Source: Bacillota bacterium (lineage in GTDB: Bacteria; Bacillota; Clostridia; Christensenellales; CAG-138). Taken from it: 17,041 bases of DNA. The translations under genes were made by a program, and so were the position numbers. How positions within the stretch are numbered: the stretch's first letter is position 1; each line of letters starts with the position of its first letter. Under the pieces are notes generated by a model. That model did not search any database. It worked only from the letters and a program-made list of their open reading frames with translations, and was not told where the DNA came from. Of this stretch, positions 1 to 6,468 are shown one piece after another. The DNA lies in the NCBI GenBank assembly GCA_023416895.1, contig JAEZGQ010000113.1:1-17041 (forward strand), written 5' to 3'.

Positions 1-380
1 CTGGAAAAAGCGCATGAAGCAACAGCAGCGGTAGCGTGTTCCAATAACTGGGGGTACGCGTATACCTTTATAATGACGTTTCCGCTACGGTATGCTAGAA
101 GCTGACGAACAAAGATTCCGGCTGTTCAAAGTGTGGCGATAGTAAAGTTAATGTTACCTTTACAATGGTTCACATGTAAGCGTGATGTATGACGCGTCAT
201 GTAGCGGTATGACTCACACATATTACTACCACTGTCGCAACTGTGACAGGTTTATTAAAACCACCACCGAGCCGTGTTAGCGTCCGGGCAATTGTCCGGG
301 ATCACCTGTGTAATTCATCATTTAGCTCTCCCGACCGTCATTCACTTCTTTGTGTATAAAAGTAAAGTAAGGGGATCATC
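1..380. other. Stretch without an intact gene at the left edge
   Basis: No intact reading frame of useful length is present. The segment holds the broken zinc-ribbon remnant at about 99-280. Positions 2-34 read as a short basic tail (WKKRMKQQQR and stop) that could be the end of a gene to the left, but this is too short to judge. A TATAAT at 69-74 has no -35 partner at normal distance. A short direct repeat (GTCCGGG, twice) lies near 282-300 with no terminator-like hairpin. The only clear signal near the right end is the AAGGGG ribosome binding site just before the permease start at 381. A TATAAA at 355-360 could be a -10 element, but no matching -35 is visible. Confidence 0.5.
99..280 (+). 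pseudogene. Decayed or frameshifted C4 zinc-ribbon protein fragment
   Basis: One frame after the stop at 96-98 gives a segment with CSKC (codons 123-134) followed by GDSKVNVTFTMVH, then stops at 177. From about position 170 the reading continues one frame over: VSVMYDASCSGMTHTYYY, then CRNC (codons 233-244), ending in DRFIKTTTEPC and a stop at 278-280. Joined by one frameshift at roughly 162-178, this makes a CxxC...CxxC zinc ribbon with beta-like strands between the cysteine pairs, as in many small bacterial zinc-ribbon proteins. No start codon with a ribosome binding site is visible, so the 5' part is also lost or shifted. A sequencing error is possible. Two CxxC pairs falling in usable frames makes chance less likely but does not exclude it. 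Confidence 0.35.
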
Positions 381-2342
381 ATGCATCCGTTCCTGAAGCA
401 GCTTTTTCGTTCACCCATTCGGCTGGCGGCGTTTTTGCTTTTGCTCATACTTTCCGGTGCAATGCTCGGCGTTGGCATAAACGTTTTTTGGTGCGCAAGG
501 GAGCAAGCGGCACAAATGGAGGAAGCCTACACAACCGTCGCGGTACCGGATTACCGGACGCAATTAATGATGGATTCCGAAACCCACTCCTTAGGCGAGA
601 CAAATTCCAAAATCGATCCTCTCGCGTTTTTTTATGAGATGCGGGCAAGGAAAGAGCTGATTGTACAGGCAAAAGCGGCGGGTGAAGCTTCTCCTTATGT
701 AAGGTTGACGGACAACCGCCGGATCGCCGCTGCCTATTCGCCCGGCAGCCTCCCTGTAACCTCCGGCAGTTCTGACCCGCTGGCCTATGAGGAAGAGTTT
801 GACGCGCCGTATCATCTCGCCATTTTCTCTGTTCTATGCACGGATGTCCGGCAGACCGAGCAGGTAGGTCAAGGTATCACCGCAGCGGCAGATGGCGGTG
901 AGAGTACAACCCTCCAATACGTGTATCAGACTTATGAGGCAAGCGCACTGGTACAGGAATGCGTGCTGCTCAACGACGCTTATGCGCCACCTGATACGCT
1001 GCTGGTCACAGGTGATATTTTGGGTACGGATGGGAACGTTCCGCTGGAGGCGGGCAAGCGCTATCTTATTTGGGGGGGCTATTGCGCGCCGCAAATCATG
1101 CAGGTGGGGTTCAACGAATGGGAGGAGGATGTGAGCGACGCGCCAACGCTGACGCTCGGGCATCAAATGCTCTACCCGGGTGGTTTTGAGGAAGATATTC
1201 AGCTGATCAATGGCAAATACCACGCGCGAAAGCGCGTGCTCGATGCGTATCCCGTGTGCGCGGAACTGGCGGAAGGCACGAGTGCGGAGGATTTTCTTTC
1301 TTCCGTCGCAGGCGAAACATGGGAGAACGTACGCGAGCTGTGCGACGTGACGCGGCAGTCCGTGCCTGTGATTGCCACGCAGAAATTGGAAAGCATGCTC
1401 GCCTTCAATACGCTTCAAACCCCCATTGTTCAAGGACGTTCCTTTACCGAAGCGGAATACGAGTCCGCGGCGAAGGTATGCGTGCTAGGTTCCGAATACG
1501 CTGTGAAGAACGGCATTCATATCGGGGATATGCTCCCTCTCTCCTTTTATGATACGCACATTTCCTCAACCCAGCGTCCCTGGGACGGCGGGTACGTCTC
1601 GCTGACCGTTGTCGAACCGTACTTACCCGGGACACAACGCAGCGAGGCGGAAAACTACATTGTTGTGGGGATCTATCAGTCCACGGGGTTTCGCCACGGA
1701 AATTATAATTTTTCGCCCAACACTGTTTTTCTGCCGGGCGGTGAGGCGGCACTGCCGGAGGTCCTTAGTGGCGATTTCTCTTCCATGGGAGACTCAGCCG
1801 AATCCGAGCTTCCCGTCCTGTATTCCATCGTGCTCAAAAACGGCAGTGTAGAGCGCTTTGAGCAGGAAATGGCGCAGCAGGGCTTTGCGGACTGTTTTCT
1901 GTATTATGACCAAGGCTATGCGCAGGCGCAAGGAAGCATAGAAACACTCGAACGAAATGCGGTGCGCCTTTTTGCGTTTAGCGCTGCGCTCGGTGCGGCA
2001 TCGGCGCTGCTTTACGCATTGCTTTACGCCCTGTGGGCGCGGCGAACAGCGGTATCCATGCGCCTGATGGGGATAAAAGGGGCCTCCGCCTTTGGGCAAG
2101 CAATGGAAGGCGCGCTCCTTACGGCGCTCACCGCCCTGCCGTTTGGTATGCTGGCGGGGTGCCTGCTCTTTTTTAAGGCAGCAGCGGTTGTAATCGGCGA
2201 AGGGAGCGACATACGTTATCGCTTCGAATACGCTTTGCTTGCCGCCGCAGCGCAGCTTGTGGTCGGCGGGGCTGCAAGCCTCGGCTTTTTAGCTGGAATC
2301 CTTGCGAAAAATCCGCTGAAGCTTCTAAAAAAGGTACGATAG
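381..2342 (+). CDS. ABC transporter permease, FtsX/MacB type, large subunit
   Basis: This is a membrane subunit of a type VII (MacB/LolCDE-like) ABC system. The 653-residue protein has one N-terminal membrane helix at about 15-37, a long extracytoplasmic region of roughly 490 residues, and three C-terminal helices near 530-552, 578-599 and 617-641. Those helices form the FtsX domain; the segment ARRTAVSMRLMGIKG after the second helix resembles the usual cytoplasmic coupling loop. The start is supported by AAGGGG seven bases upstream. The next permease begins two bases after the stop, and the ATPase follows, so the three genes form one operon. Proteins of this family use ATP hydrolysis for mechanical work (lipoprotein release, peptide or toxin export, antibiotic resistance) rather than classical substrate translocation. 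The substrate cannot be read from the sequence. Confidence 0.85.
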   Translation: MHPFLKQLFRSPIRLAAFLLLLILSGAMLGVGINVFWCAREQAAQMEEAYTTVAVPDYRTQLMMDSETHSLGETNSKIDPLAFFYEMRARKELIVQAKAAGEASPYVRLTDNRRIAAAYSPGSLPVTSGSSDPLAYEEEFDAPYHLAIFSVLCTDVRQTEQVGQGITAAADGGESTTLQYVYQTYEASALVQECVLLNDAYAPPDTLLVTGDILGTDGNVPLEAGKRYLIWGGYCAPQIMQVGFNEWEEDVSDAPTLTLGHQMLYPGGFEEDIQLINGKYHARKRVLDAYPVCAELAEGTSAEDFLSSVAGETWENVRELCDVTRQSVPVIATQKLESMLAFNTLQTPIVQGRSFTEAEYESAAKVCVLGSEYAVKNGIHIGDMLPLSFYDTHISSTQRPWDGGYVSLTVVEPYLPGTQRSEAENYIVVGIYQSTGFRHGNYNFSPNTVFLPGGEAALPEVLSGDFSSMGDSAESELPVLYSIVLKNGSVERFEQEMAQQGFADCFLYYDQGYAQAQGSIETLERNAVRLFAFSAALGAASALLYALLYALWARRTAVSMRLMGIKGASAFGQAMEGALLTALTALPFGMLAGCLLFFKAAAVVIGEGSDIRYRFEYALLAAAAQLVVGGAASLGFLAGILAKNPLKLLKKVR

Positions 2343-2344
2343 CT

Positions 2345-3511
2345 ATGTTTGTATTTATGCTCAAAGGGTTGCTTCGAAGGGGCGGTGCCTGCCTTGCGCT
2401 GGTATTGCTCATTAGCGTTGGCGCGTGCGGTATGCAGCTCCTTTCGGGGCTTTTGCAGGCGCAGGAGGATGCGCTGAACCAAACATACGAGGAAACGGAA
2501 ATCCGCTGTGTCGTCTCCAACTTGCGTGGCACCAAAACGGACGGACTTTCTATCCCTGCATCCTATCTTGACCTATGCACCAAAGGCGACCGGCACGATT
2601 TCTATCAATGGGTCGAACGCGTATGCGCGAAGCGTACACTTTCCTGCACACTCGATGGTTTGGGGGAAGAGCTTTCCCTTTCCGGCATCACCTTCCCCGA
2701 GGCGGCGCCGACGCTCCTTGCCGAGAACGGCGGTGTTATCCGTTACCAGAACGGCTATACCGAGGATATCTTCCAATCCGATGAACCGTTGTGCATCGTG
2801 CCGTATGCATTTTGGCTCGCCATGCAGGCCGAGGATGGGGATTGGGATGGGGAACTTACAATTACCTTTGCAGGGCAGACCGTGACTGTTCGGATCGCCG
2901 GCGTATACGAAAGCGATCTTGTGGGTGCGGTGTATTGTCCGTATGCTTTTTTGGACTCTATCCTGCAGGATTCCGCCGCCAGCACAGCGGAATCGCTCAG
3001 CTTTTATGTGAAGGATACGCGTACGCTCGACGCGTTTAAACGGGAGGCGCTGAAGTATTTTTCTGAGCCGCTTTTGACGGCGGAAGAAAAGCCCATGTAC
3101 TTTGCCCTTACAGTACAGGATGGACTGTTTCAGCAAACCGTGGCGCAGATAGAAGATAACCTTTTCCTGCTGCGCCTGCTGTTGCCTGCGCTCTATGCGA
3201 TTTCGGTGGGCATCGGCTTTCTCGCAAGCTTTCTGTTCGCGCGCGGCAGGACGCGCGACTTTGCTGTCATGCGATCGCTCGGTGTGACACGTTTGGGCGT
3301 GACAAGGCTTGTTTTCATGGAGCAGCTCGTGATCGGCGCATTCGGCTGTATCGCGGGAACGGTAGCGGGCGTGTTGTTGTGGGGTGGCGCAAGCGGAACA
3401 CTTTGGAGCGGCGCGCTGTTCACCTCATGCTATCTTGCGGGAACGCTCGCGGCGGTCATATGGATTACCAAAGTGAGCGTTATGGCGCTTTTACAACAAA
3501 TGGAGGAATGA
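2345..3511 (+). CDS. ABC transporter permease, FtsX/MacB type, small subunit
   Basis: This is the second and different FtsX-type permease (388 residues), probably the heterodimer partner of the preceding one. It has the same plan: N-terminal helix at about 14-33, an extracytoplasmic domain of some 240 residues, then helices near 278-299, 322-346 and 354-374. The segment RDFAVMRSLGVTR (about 304-316) after the second helix is a textbook FtsX coupling-loop sequence, and the C-terminus (VMALLQQMEE) is also typical. The shorter external domain distinguishes it from the 653-residue subunit. The start lies two bases after the upstream stop, with an AAAGG-like site slightly far upstream, so translational coupling is likely. 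The stop is three bases before the ATPase start. Confidence 0.85.
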   Translation: MFVFMLKGLLRRGGACLALVLLISVGACGMQLLSGLLQAQEDALNQTYEETEIRCVVSNLRGTKTDGLSIPASYLDLCTKGDRHDFYQWVERVCAKRTLSCTLDGLGEELSLSGITFPEAAPTLLAENGGVIRYQNGYTEDIFQSDEPLCIVPYAFWLAMQAEDGDWDGELTITFAGQTVTVRIAGVYESDLVGAVYCPYAFLDSILQDSAASTAESLSFYVKDTRTLDAFKREALKYFSEPLLTAEEKPMYFALTVQDGLFQQTVAQIEDNLFLLRLLLPALYAISVGIGFLASFLFARGRTRDFAVMRSLGVTRLGVTRLVFMEQLVIGAFGCIAGTVAGVLLWGGASGTLWSGALFTSCYLAGTLAAVIWITKVSVMALLQQMEE

Positions 3512-3514
3512 GAA

Positions 3515-4198
3515 ATGTCGATTATGGAAGCAAAAGATGTTCATTACGCCTATCGCAGCAAATACCGCACAGTGCGTGCGGTGAACGGCGTGGACTATTC
3601 GTTTTCGTTCGGAAAGCTGTACGCCATTGTCGGCAAGAGCGGTAGCGGCAAAACAACGTTCCTTTCCATGCTGGCAGGATTGGATCTACCTACGAAAGGC
3701 GACGTCTTGTTCGGGGGCGAATCCACGCGAACGATTGACCGCGACAGGCTGCGTAGGGATTCCATTGCGGTAATCTATCAAAACTACAATCTGTTCCCGC
3801 TTTTCACGGCGCTCGAAAACGCTATGTACCCGATTAAAATGAAAAAGCTGCCCACCAAGAAGGTGAAGCAGGCCGCCAAGGAAAAGTTGCGCTCTGTTGG
3901 TCTTGGTGAAGAGTGTTTTTGCCGCTTTCCCGCCATGCTCTCGGGCGGCGAGCAGCAACGTGTGGCCATCGCGCGTGCGCTCGCAGGCAACGCGAAGGTC
4001 ATCCTTGCGGATGAACCCACAGGCAACCTCGATACCGAAAACGGTAAGAACATTGTTGCAATATTGAAGCGCCTTGCACACGAAGAAAACCGTTGTGTGA
4101 TCGTCGTCACGCATGACCTCGCCATTGCCGGCGAAACGGACGAGGTGCTTCGAATGAAAGACGGGCGGATAGAGGGAGCAGAGCCGGCGGACTTATGA
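3515..4198 (+). CDS. ABC transporter ATP-binding protein, MacB/LolD type
   Basis: This ATPase powers the two FtsX-type permeases encoded immediately upstream. Every hallmark is intact in the 227 residues: Walker A GKSGSGKT (40-47), Q-loop glutamine Q89 in YQNYNLFP, signature LSGGEQ (142-147), Walker B VILADE (162-167) followed by PTGNLD, and the switch histidine H200 in VVTHD. The length and the ADEPTGNLD sequence are typical of the LolD/MacB/BceA group. The start is well defined by GGAGG at 3502-3506, which overlaps the end of the upstream gene. It is the last gene of the operon; no terminator with a T-run was found just after the stop. No membrane-fusion protein is encoded nearby, as expected for a bacterium without an outer membrane. 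Confidence 0.93.
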   Translation: MSIMEAKDVHYAYRSKYRTVRAVNGVDYSFSFGKLYAIVGKSGSGKTTFLSMLAGLDLPTKGDVLFGGESTRTIDRDRLRRDSIAVIYQNYNLFPLFTALENAMYPIKMKKLPTKKVKQAAKEKLRSVGLGEECFCRFPAMLSGGEQQRVAIARALAGNAKVILADEPTGNLDTENGKNIVAILKRLAHEENRCVIVVTHDLAIAGETDEVLRMKDGRIEGAEPADL

Positions 4199-4480
4199 TA
4201 CGAACTTCGAACAAAAGATTGTATTGGCTGTGTTGAATGATTGCGCTTGCGGATGCGGCGAATCAACAGCGTGTGCTACAAAGTGACTTGGCTGCACCTT
4301 CTCGTACATGCCGAGGGTAGCGTCTATAGTTTGAAGGGCCTTCTGCAACTCGCCTTTTCAAATTCCTTTATGGAATCCCCTTTCCAAAAAGTCCTTTTAT
4401 CGAAACGGTAGCATTTATATTGGGAACGCAGGCGGTAACAAAAGCACTACCGCAACTATGTGAAAGCAAAGCTTCGCCAA
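4199..4480. other. Gap between ABC operon and DUF2442-like gene; no gene recognised
   Basis: These 282 bases separate the end of a plus-strand operon from the end of a minus-strand gene, so transcripts converge here. No strong terminator was found. The best inverted repeat is GCGGTA / TACCGC at about 4432-4453 with a ten-base loop and no following T-run. A 52-codon plus-strand frame (4253-4411) exists but has no ribosome binding site and no recognisable content. Confidence 0.5.
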
Positions 4481-4720
4481 TCATGCCTTCTCGCTTTCCA
4501 GCATGTCTATCAGCTCATTTAGCAAGAGCTTAGGGCCTTCCCTCCAGTAAACACAATCCCCGTCCGTTTTCGGATAGAGGATGCGGTCGTCCTCTTTGAG
4601 AGACGCAAAGCCGGGCAAAGACAGTAGCGGGGCAAGCTCCAGCATTAGAATATTGCCGTTGTTTAGCTGCACGTCCAGCATATCGTCACCTACAATACCT
4701 ACACGCAGGATTTTTAGCAT
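4481..4720 (-). CDS. Small DUF2442-like protein
   Basis: This is a 79-residue protein with the layout of DUF2442 proteins: a short strand pair with an xV-LNNGN turn (LDVQLNNGNILMLEL), then 'pLL..pgFasL' and a C-terminal segment around CVYWREG. Members are small, often found beside toxin-antitoxin or DUF4160 genes, and have no established activity. No such partner is next to this one. The start at 4720 is chosen because GGGGG lies seven bases upstream. The open frame extends 29 codons further, but that stretch runs through a terminator hairpin and has no ribosome binding site. It lies 76 bases downstream of the lipoprotein gene on the same strand. Expression needs read-through of the hairpin or a weak promoter of its own. 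Family assignment is by pattern only. Confidence 0.6.
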   Translation of the reverse strand: MLKILRVGIVGDDMLDVQLNNGNILMLELAPLLSLPGFASLKEDDRILYPKTDGDCVYWREGPKLLLNELIDMLESEKA

Positions 4721-4746
4721 GATATCGCCCCCTTTTATGAAACTTG

Positions 4747-4785
4747 AAAAACAGCCGGTATCGTAGTTTAGACACCGGCTGTTTT
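4747..4785 (-). terminator. Rho-independent terminator after the lipoprotein gene
   Basis: A perfect 12-bp stem, AAAACAGCCGGT with ACCGGCTGTTTT (4774-4785 with 4748-4759), has a 14-base loop and is followed on the minus strand by a run of T. It starts 12 bases after the lipoprotein stop and ends about 27 bases before the start of the DUF2442-like gene. It may therefore also set how much read-through reaches that gene. A short T-run on the other strand allows weak bidirectional action. Confidence 0.8.
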
Positions 4786-4796
4786 CAGGCGCTTCT

Positions 4797-5597
4797 TTAG
4801 TAAACAAACTCGCAGGTATAGCCGCCGTTCTCCCAATACACGTTTACATATTTAACAAGCCAGGGGTCAAAGGCTTCGTTGGTTAAGCTCACGTCGCCAT
4901 CCGTATCCGTTACAAAGAGATACCAGTTGGTTTCTCCTGCATATTGCGTACCCGCAACATTGCCGCTTACATCCTGCGATCCACCTGGGCTAAGCGTAGT
5001 GGGCAGAACGTCCACGCTATCGTCCGTGCTGCTGTCGGGCGACATGTGTATGGAGTAGATTTCATAGGGCGATTCGTTATAGATGGTGAAGATGAAATCT
5101 TGATCGTAAATATTTGCCTCGACGGGATTGCCGCTGTTTACGCTTTCCCCATCGCTGTTTGCGCTTTCCAGCTCACCACTTACAATCTTATCCTCGCTGC
5201 CAGCACTCGATACCGTTGCGATGAGGCCGTCGTTAAACGAGATTGAAACGGTAGCGCCCACCGTCAACGGAACGTAGGTGAATTTGTAGGTGTCATTGTC
5301 TTGGTCGATGATGAGGATATCGTAGTTGTCGAACTGATATTTTTCTAAGGTAATATCAAAGGAGCCGTTGCTTTTGAGTATGCTCGTGCTACCCAAATGA
5401 TCCTCGCCCCATTCGTTTGCCGCAGTTGGTGAAACATACAGCTCGTTGAAAATATAGGATGAGTCGTTCTGCACCGTTACCTGAAAGGTTTCCGGGCCCG
5501 GGGGTGCGGTTTGCTCGGCAACTGCAGGTGTTTTCGGCTTGCAGCCGATAGAGAAAATGAGTACGAACGCAAGCAAGAAAATGAAAGTTCGCTTCAT
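4797..5597 (-). CDS. Lipoprotein with two tandem beta-rich domains
   Basis: This is a secreted, lipid-anchored protein of 266 residues. The signal peptide is short and basic (MKRTF) with a hydrophobic core and the lipobox FSIGC, which predicts Cys19 as the anchored residue. A Pro/Ala-rich linker follows. Two related domains occupy about 38-130 and 168-266, joined by a Ser/Gly/Asn-rich stretch. Both begin alike: FQVTVQNDSSYIFNELYVSP and FIFTIYNESPYEIYSIHMSP. Both contain a D-x-D-x-D segment (DILIIDQDND; LFVTDTDGD). Copy one also has EWGEDHLG, which is missing in copy two. The N-x-S...I..LYVSP...WG pattern recurs in uncharacterised secreted bacterial proteins; no activity is known to me. AAGGAGG (5604-5610) fixes the start. 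It has its own terminator and is divergent from the response regulator. Confidence 0.8.
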   Translation of the reverse strand: MKRTFIFLLAFVLIFSIGCKPKTPAVAEQTAPPGPETFQVTVQNDSSYIFNELYVSPTAANEWGEDHLGSTSILKSNGSFDITLEKYQFDNYDILIIDQDNDTYKFTYVPLTVGATVSISFNDGLIATVSSAGSEDKIVSGELESANSDGESVNSGNPVEANIYDQDFIFTIYNESPYEIYSIHMSPDSSTDDSVDVLPTTLSPGGSQDVSGNVAGTQYAGETNWYLFVTDTDGDVSLTNEAFDPWLVKYVNVYWENGGYTCEFVY

Positions 5598-5670
5598 GAC
5601 AATCCTCCTTATGATGTTTGTCCAAGTTGACAGGTAGCATATTCGGCGATATGCTTATCGTGTTAGAACG

Positions 5671-5698
5671 AGCATAGCATTCTTATTGAAATTTCAAA
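5671..5698 (-). promoter_or_regulatory. Candidate promoter for the lipoprotein gene
   Basis: On the minus strand, TTGAAA (5692-5697) or the register TTTGAA precedes TGCTATGCT, an extended -10 with hexamer TATGCT at 5671-5676. The spacer is 15 or 16 bases, slightly short. Downstream lies an inverted repeat AGCATAT / ATATGCT (5636-5642 and 5649-5655) that could be an operator or a leader hairpin. This is a prediction from pattern only. Confidence 0.35.
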
Positions 5699-5720
5699 GC
5701 ACAAGTAAATTATAATTTAC
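5686..5720. promoter_or_regulatory. Two perfect palindromes between divergent genes; candidate operator and regulator promoter
   Basis: TTGAAATTTCAA (5686-5697) is a perfect 12-bp palindrome, and GTAAATTATAATTTAC (5705-5720) is a perfect 16-bp palindrome. The second contains TATAAT at 5711-5716, a possible -10 for the response regulator gene. The matching -35 would be TTGAAA in the first palindrome with a long 19-base spacer. Symmetric sites covering both divergent promoters suit control by a dimeric regulator, possibly the response regulator itself. AT-rich palindromes can also arise by chance. Confidence 0.4.
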
Positions 5721-5721
5721 C

Positions 5722-5758
5722 AAAAAAAGAAAAAAGAGCCGACGAAACCGTCAGGCTC
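5722..5758 (-). terminator. Strong rho-independent terminator, minus strand, just upstream of the response regulator
   Basis: On the minus strand GAGCC-(bulge)-GACG pairs with CGTC-GGCTC (5736-5758; loop GTTT) and is followed by six T, one C and seven T (5735-5722). No T-run follows in the other direction, so it acts on minus-strand transcripts only. The nearest minus-strand gene feeding into it is the sensor kinase ending at 6469, so its transcript would cross the whole response regulator gene in antisense. The hairpin also lies in the 5' leader of the regulator mRNA. Confidence 0.8.
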
Positions 5759-5781
5759 ACGAACAGGCAGGGGGAGACAGG

Positions 5782-6468
5782 ATGCGGGGTCCGAGAATAT
5801 TGATGGTCGAGGACGAAACGGATGTCCTCTCTCTAAATCGGCTGCATTTTGAGGAACAGGGCTATGAAGTGGATACAGCCAAAACCATTTCGGAAGCGCG
5901 TAAAAAGCTGTGGGAGCGTCCACCCGACCTTGTGCTGTTGGATGTGATCATGCCGGATGGCACGGGCTTTGATTTCTGCACGGAGTTTCGTAAAGTAAGT
6001 ACCGCGCCCATCATCTACTTAACCTGTATGGGAAACAACGAGCATATTGTTAAGGGGCTTATGGGCGGCGGAGATGATTACATCGTAAAGCCATATAACC
6101 TTGATGTGCTTTCCGCGCGTATCGCAGCACAGCTCCGTAGGCAGGGGCTTTCAGGGGCGGGGCGAATAGAGCTTCCGCCTCTTAGCATTGATTTGCGCTC
6201 GGCTAAGGTAACGCTAAGCGGCGAAAATATCCCGCTTGCGCAAAAAGAGCTTCAAATGCTAGCGCACTTGGTCAGCAACGCGGGACAGGAGTTTTCCGCA
6301 GAGGAGTTGTATCGAGCCTCTTGGGGAGAGCCGATCGGCTCCTATAAAAACACGGTAAAGACGCATATCTCAAACCTTCGCAGGAAACTAAAGCTCGATG
6401 ACGGAAGTCCCTTCGAGCTATGTATGACTAGTAGCCGGAAGTATATGTTTTTGAAAGTGATGTTTTGA
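5782..6468 (+). CDS. Response regulator, OmpR/PhoB family
   Basis: This is a cytoplasmic DNA-binding regulator of 228 residues. The N-terminal receiver domain (about 4-118) has the acidic pocket E10/D11, phosphoacceptor D54 in LVLLDVIMPDG, switch threonine T81 and conserved K103 in VKPY. The C-terminal winged helix (about 128-228) includes TVKTHISNLRRKL, the recognition helix. The last strands read FELCMTSSRKYMFLK, where most relatives have a TVRGxGYxF hairpin; the aromatic pair is kept but the glycines are lost, so the wing may differ. A GGGGGAG site lies about seven bases before the start. The cognate kinase is almost certainly the minus-strand gene whose stop codon abuts this one. Likely targets are its own promoter region, the divergent lipoprotein and possibly the FtsX-type ABC operon, all by inference. 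Confidence 0.92.
   Translation: MRGPRILMVEDETDVLSLNRLHFEEQGYEVDTAKTISEARKKLWERPPDLVLLDVIMPDGTGFDFCTEFRKVSTAPIIYLTCMGNNEHIVKGLMGGGDDYIVKPYNLDVLSARIAAQLRRQGLSGAGRIELPPLSIDLRSAKVTLSGENIPLAQKELQMLAHLVSNAGQEFSAEELYRASWGEPIGSYKNTVKTHISNLRRKLKLDDGSPFELCMTSSRKYMFLKVMF

Noticed and set aside
69..74. TATAAT as a promoter for the left-edge region
   Set aside because: No -35 hexamer at 16-18 bases upstream; an isolated -10 match is weak evidence.
834..1433. Long minus-strand frame (199 codons) opposite the first permease
   Set aside because: It is the complement of an intact FtsX-type gene, has no ribosome binding site and reads as His/Arg-rich low-sense sequence. The same holds for frames opposite 2573-3136, 12759-13316 and 13767-14345.
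4253..4411. A 52-codon plus-strand frame in the gap after the ABC ATPase
   Set aside because: No ribosome binding site, no recognisable motif, and it lies in a convergent gap; chance frame is more likely.
5705..5720. The 16-bp palindrome as a mobile element end or attachment site
   Set aside because: No second copy, integrase or target duplication is seen in the window; an operator or promoter element is simpler.
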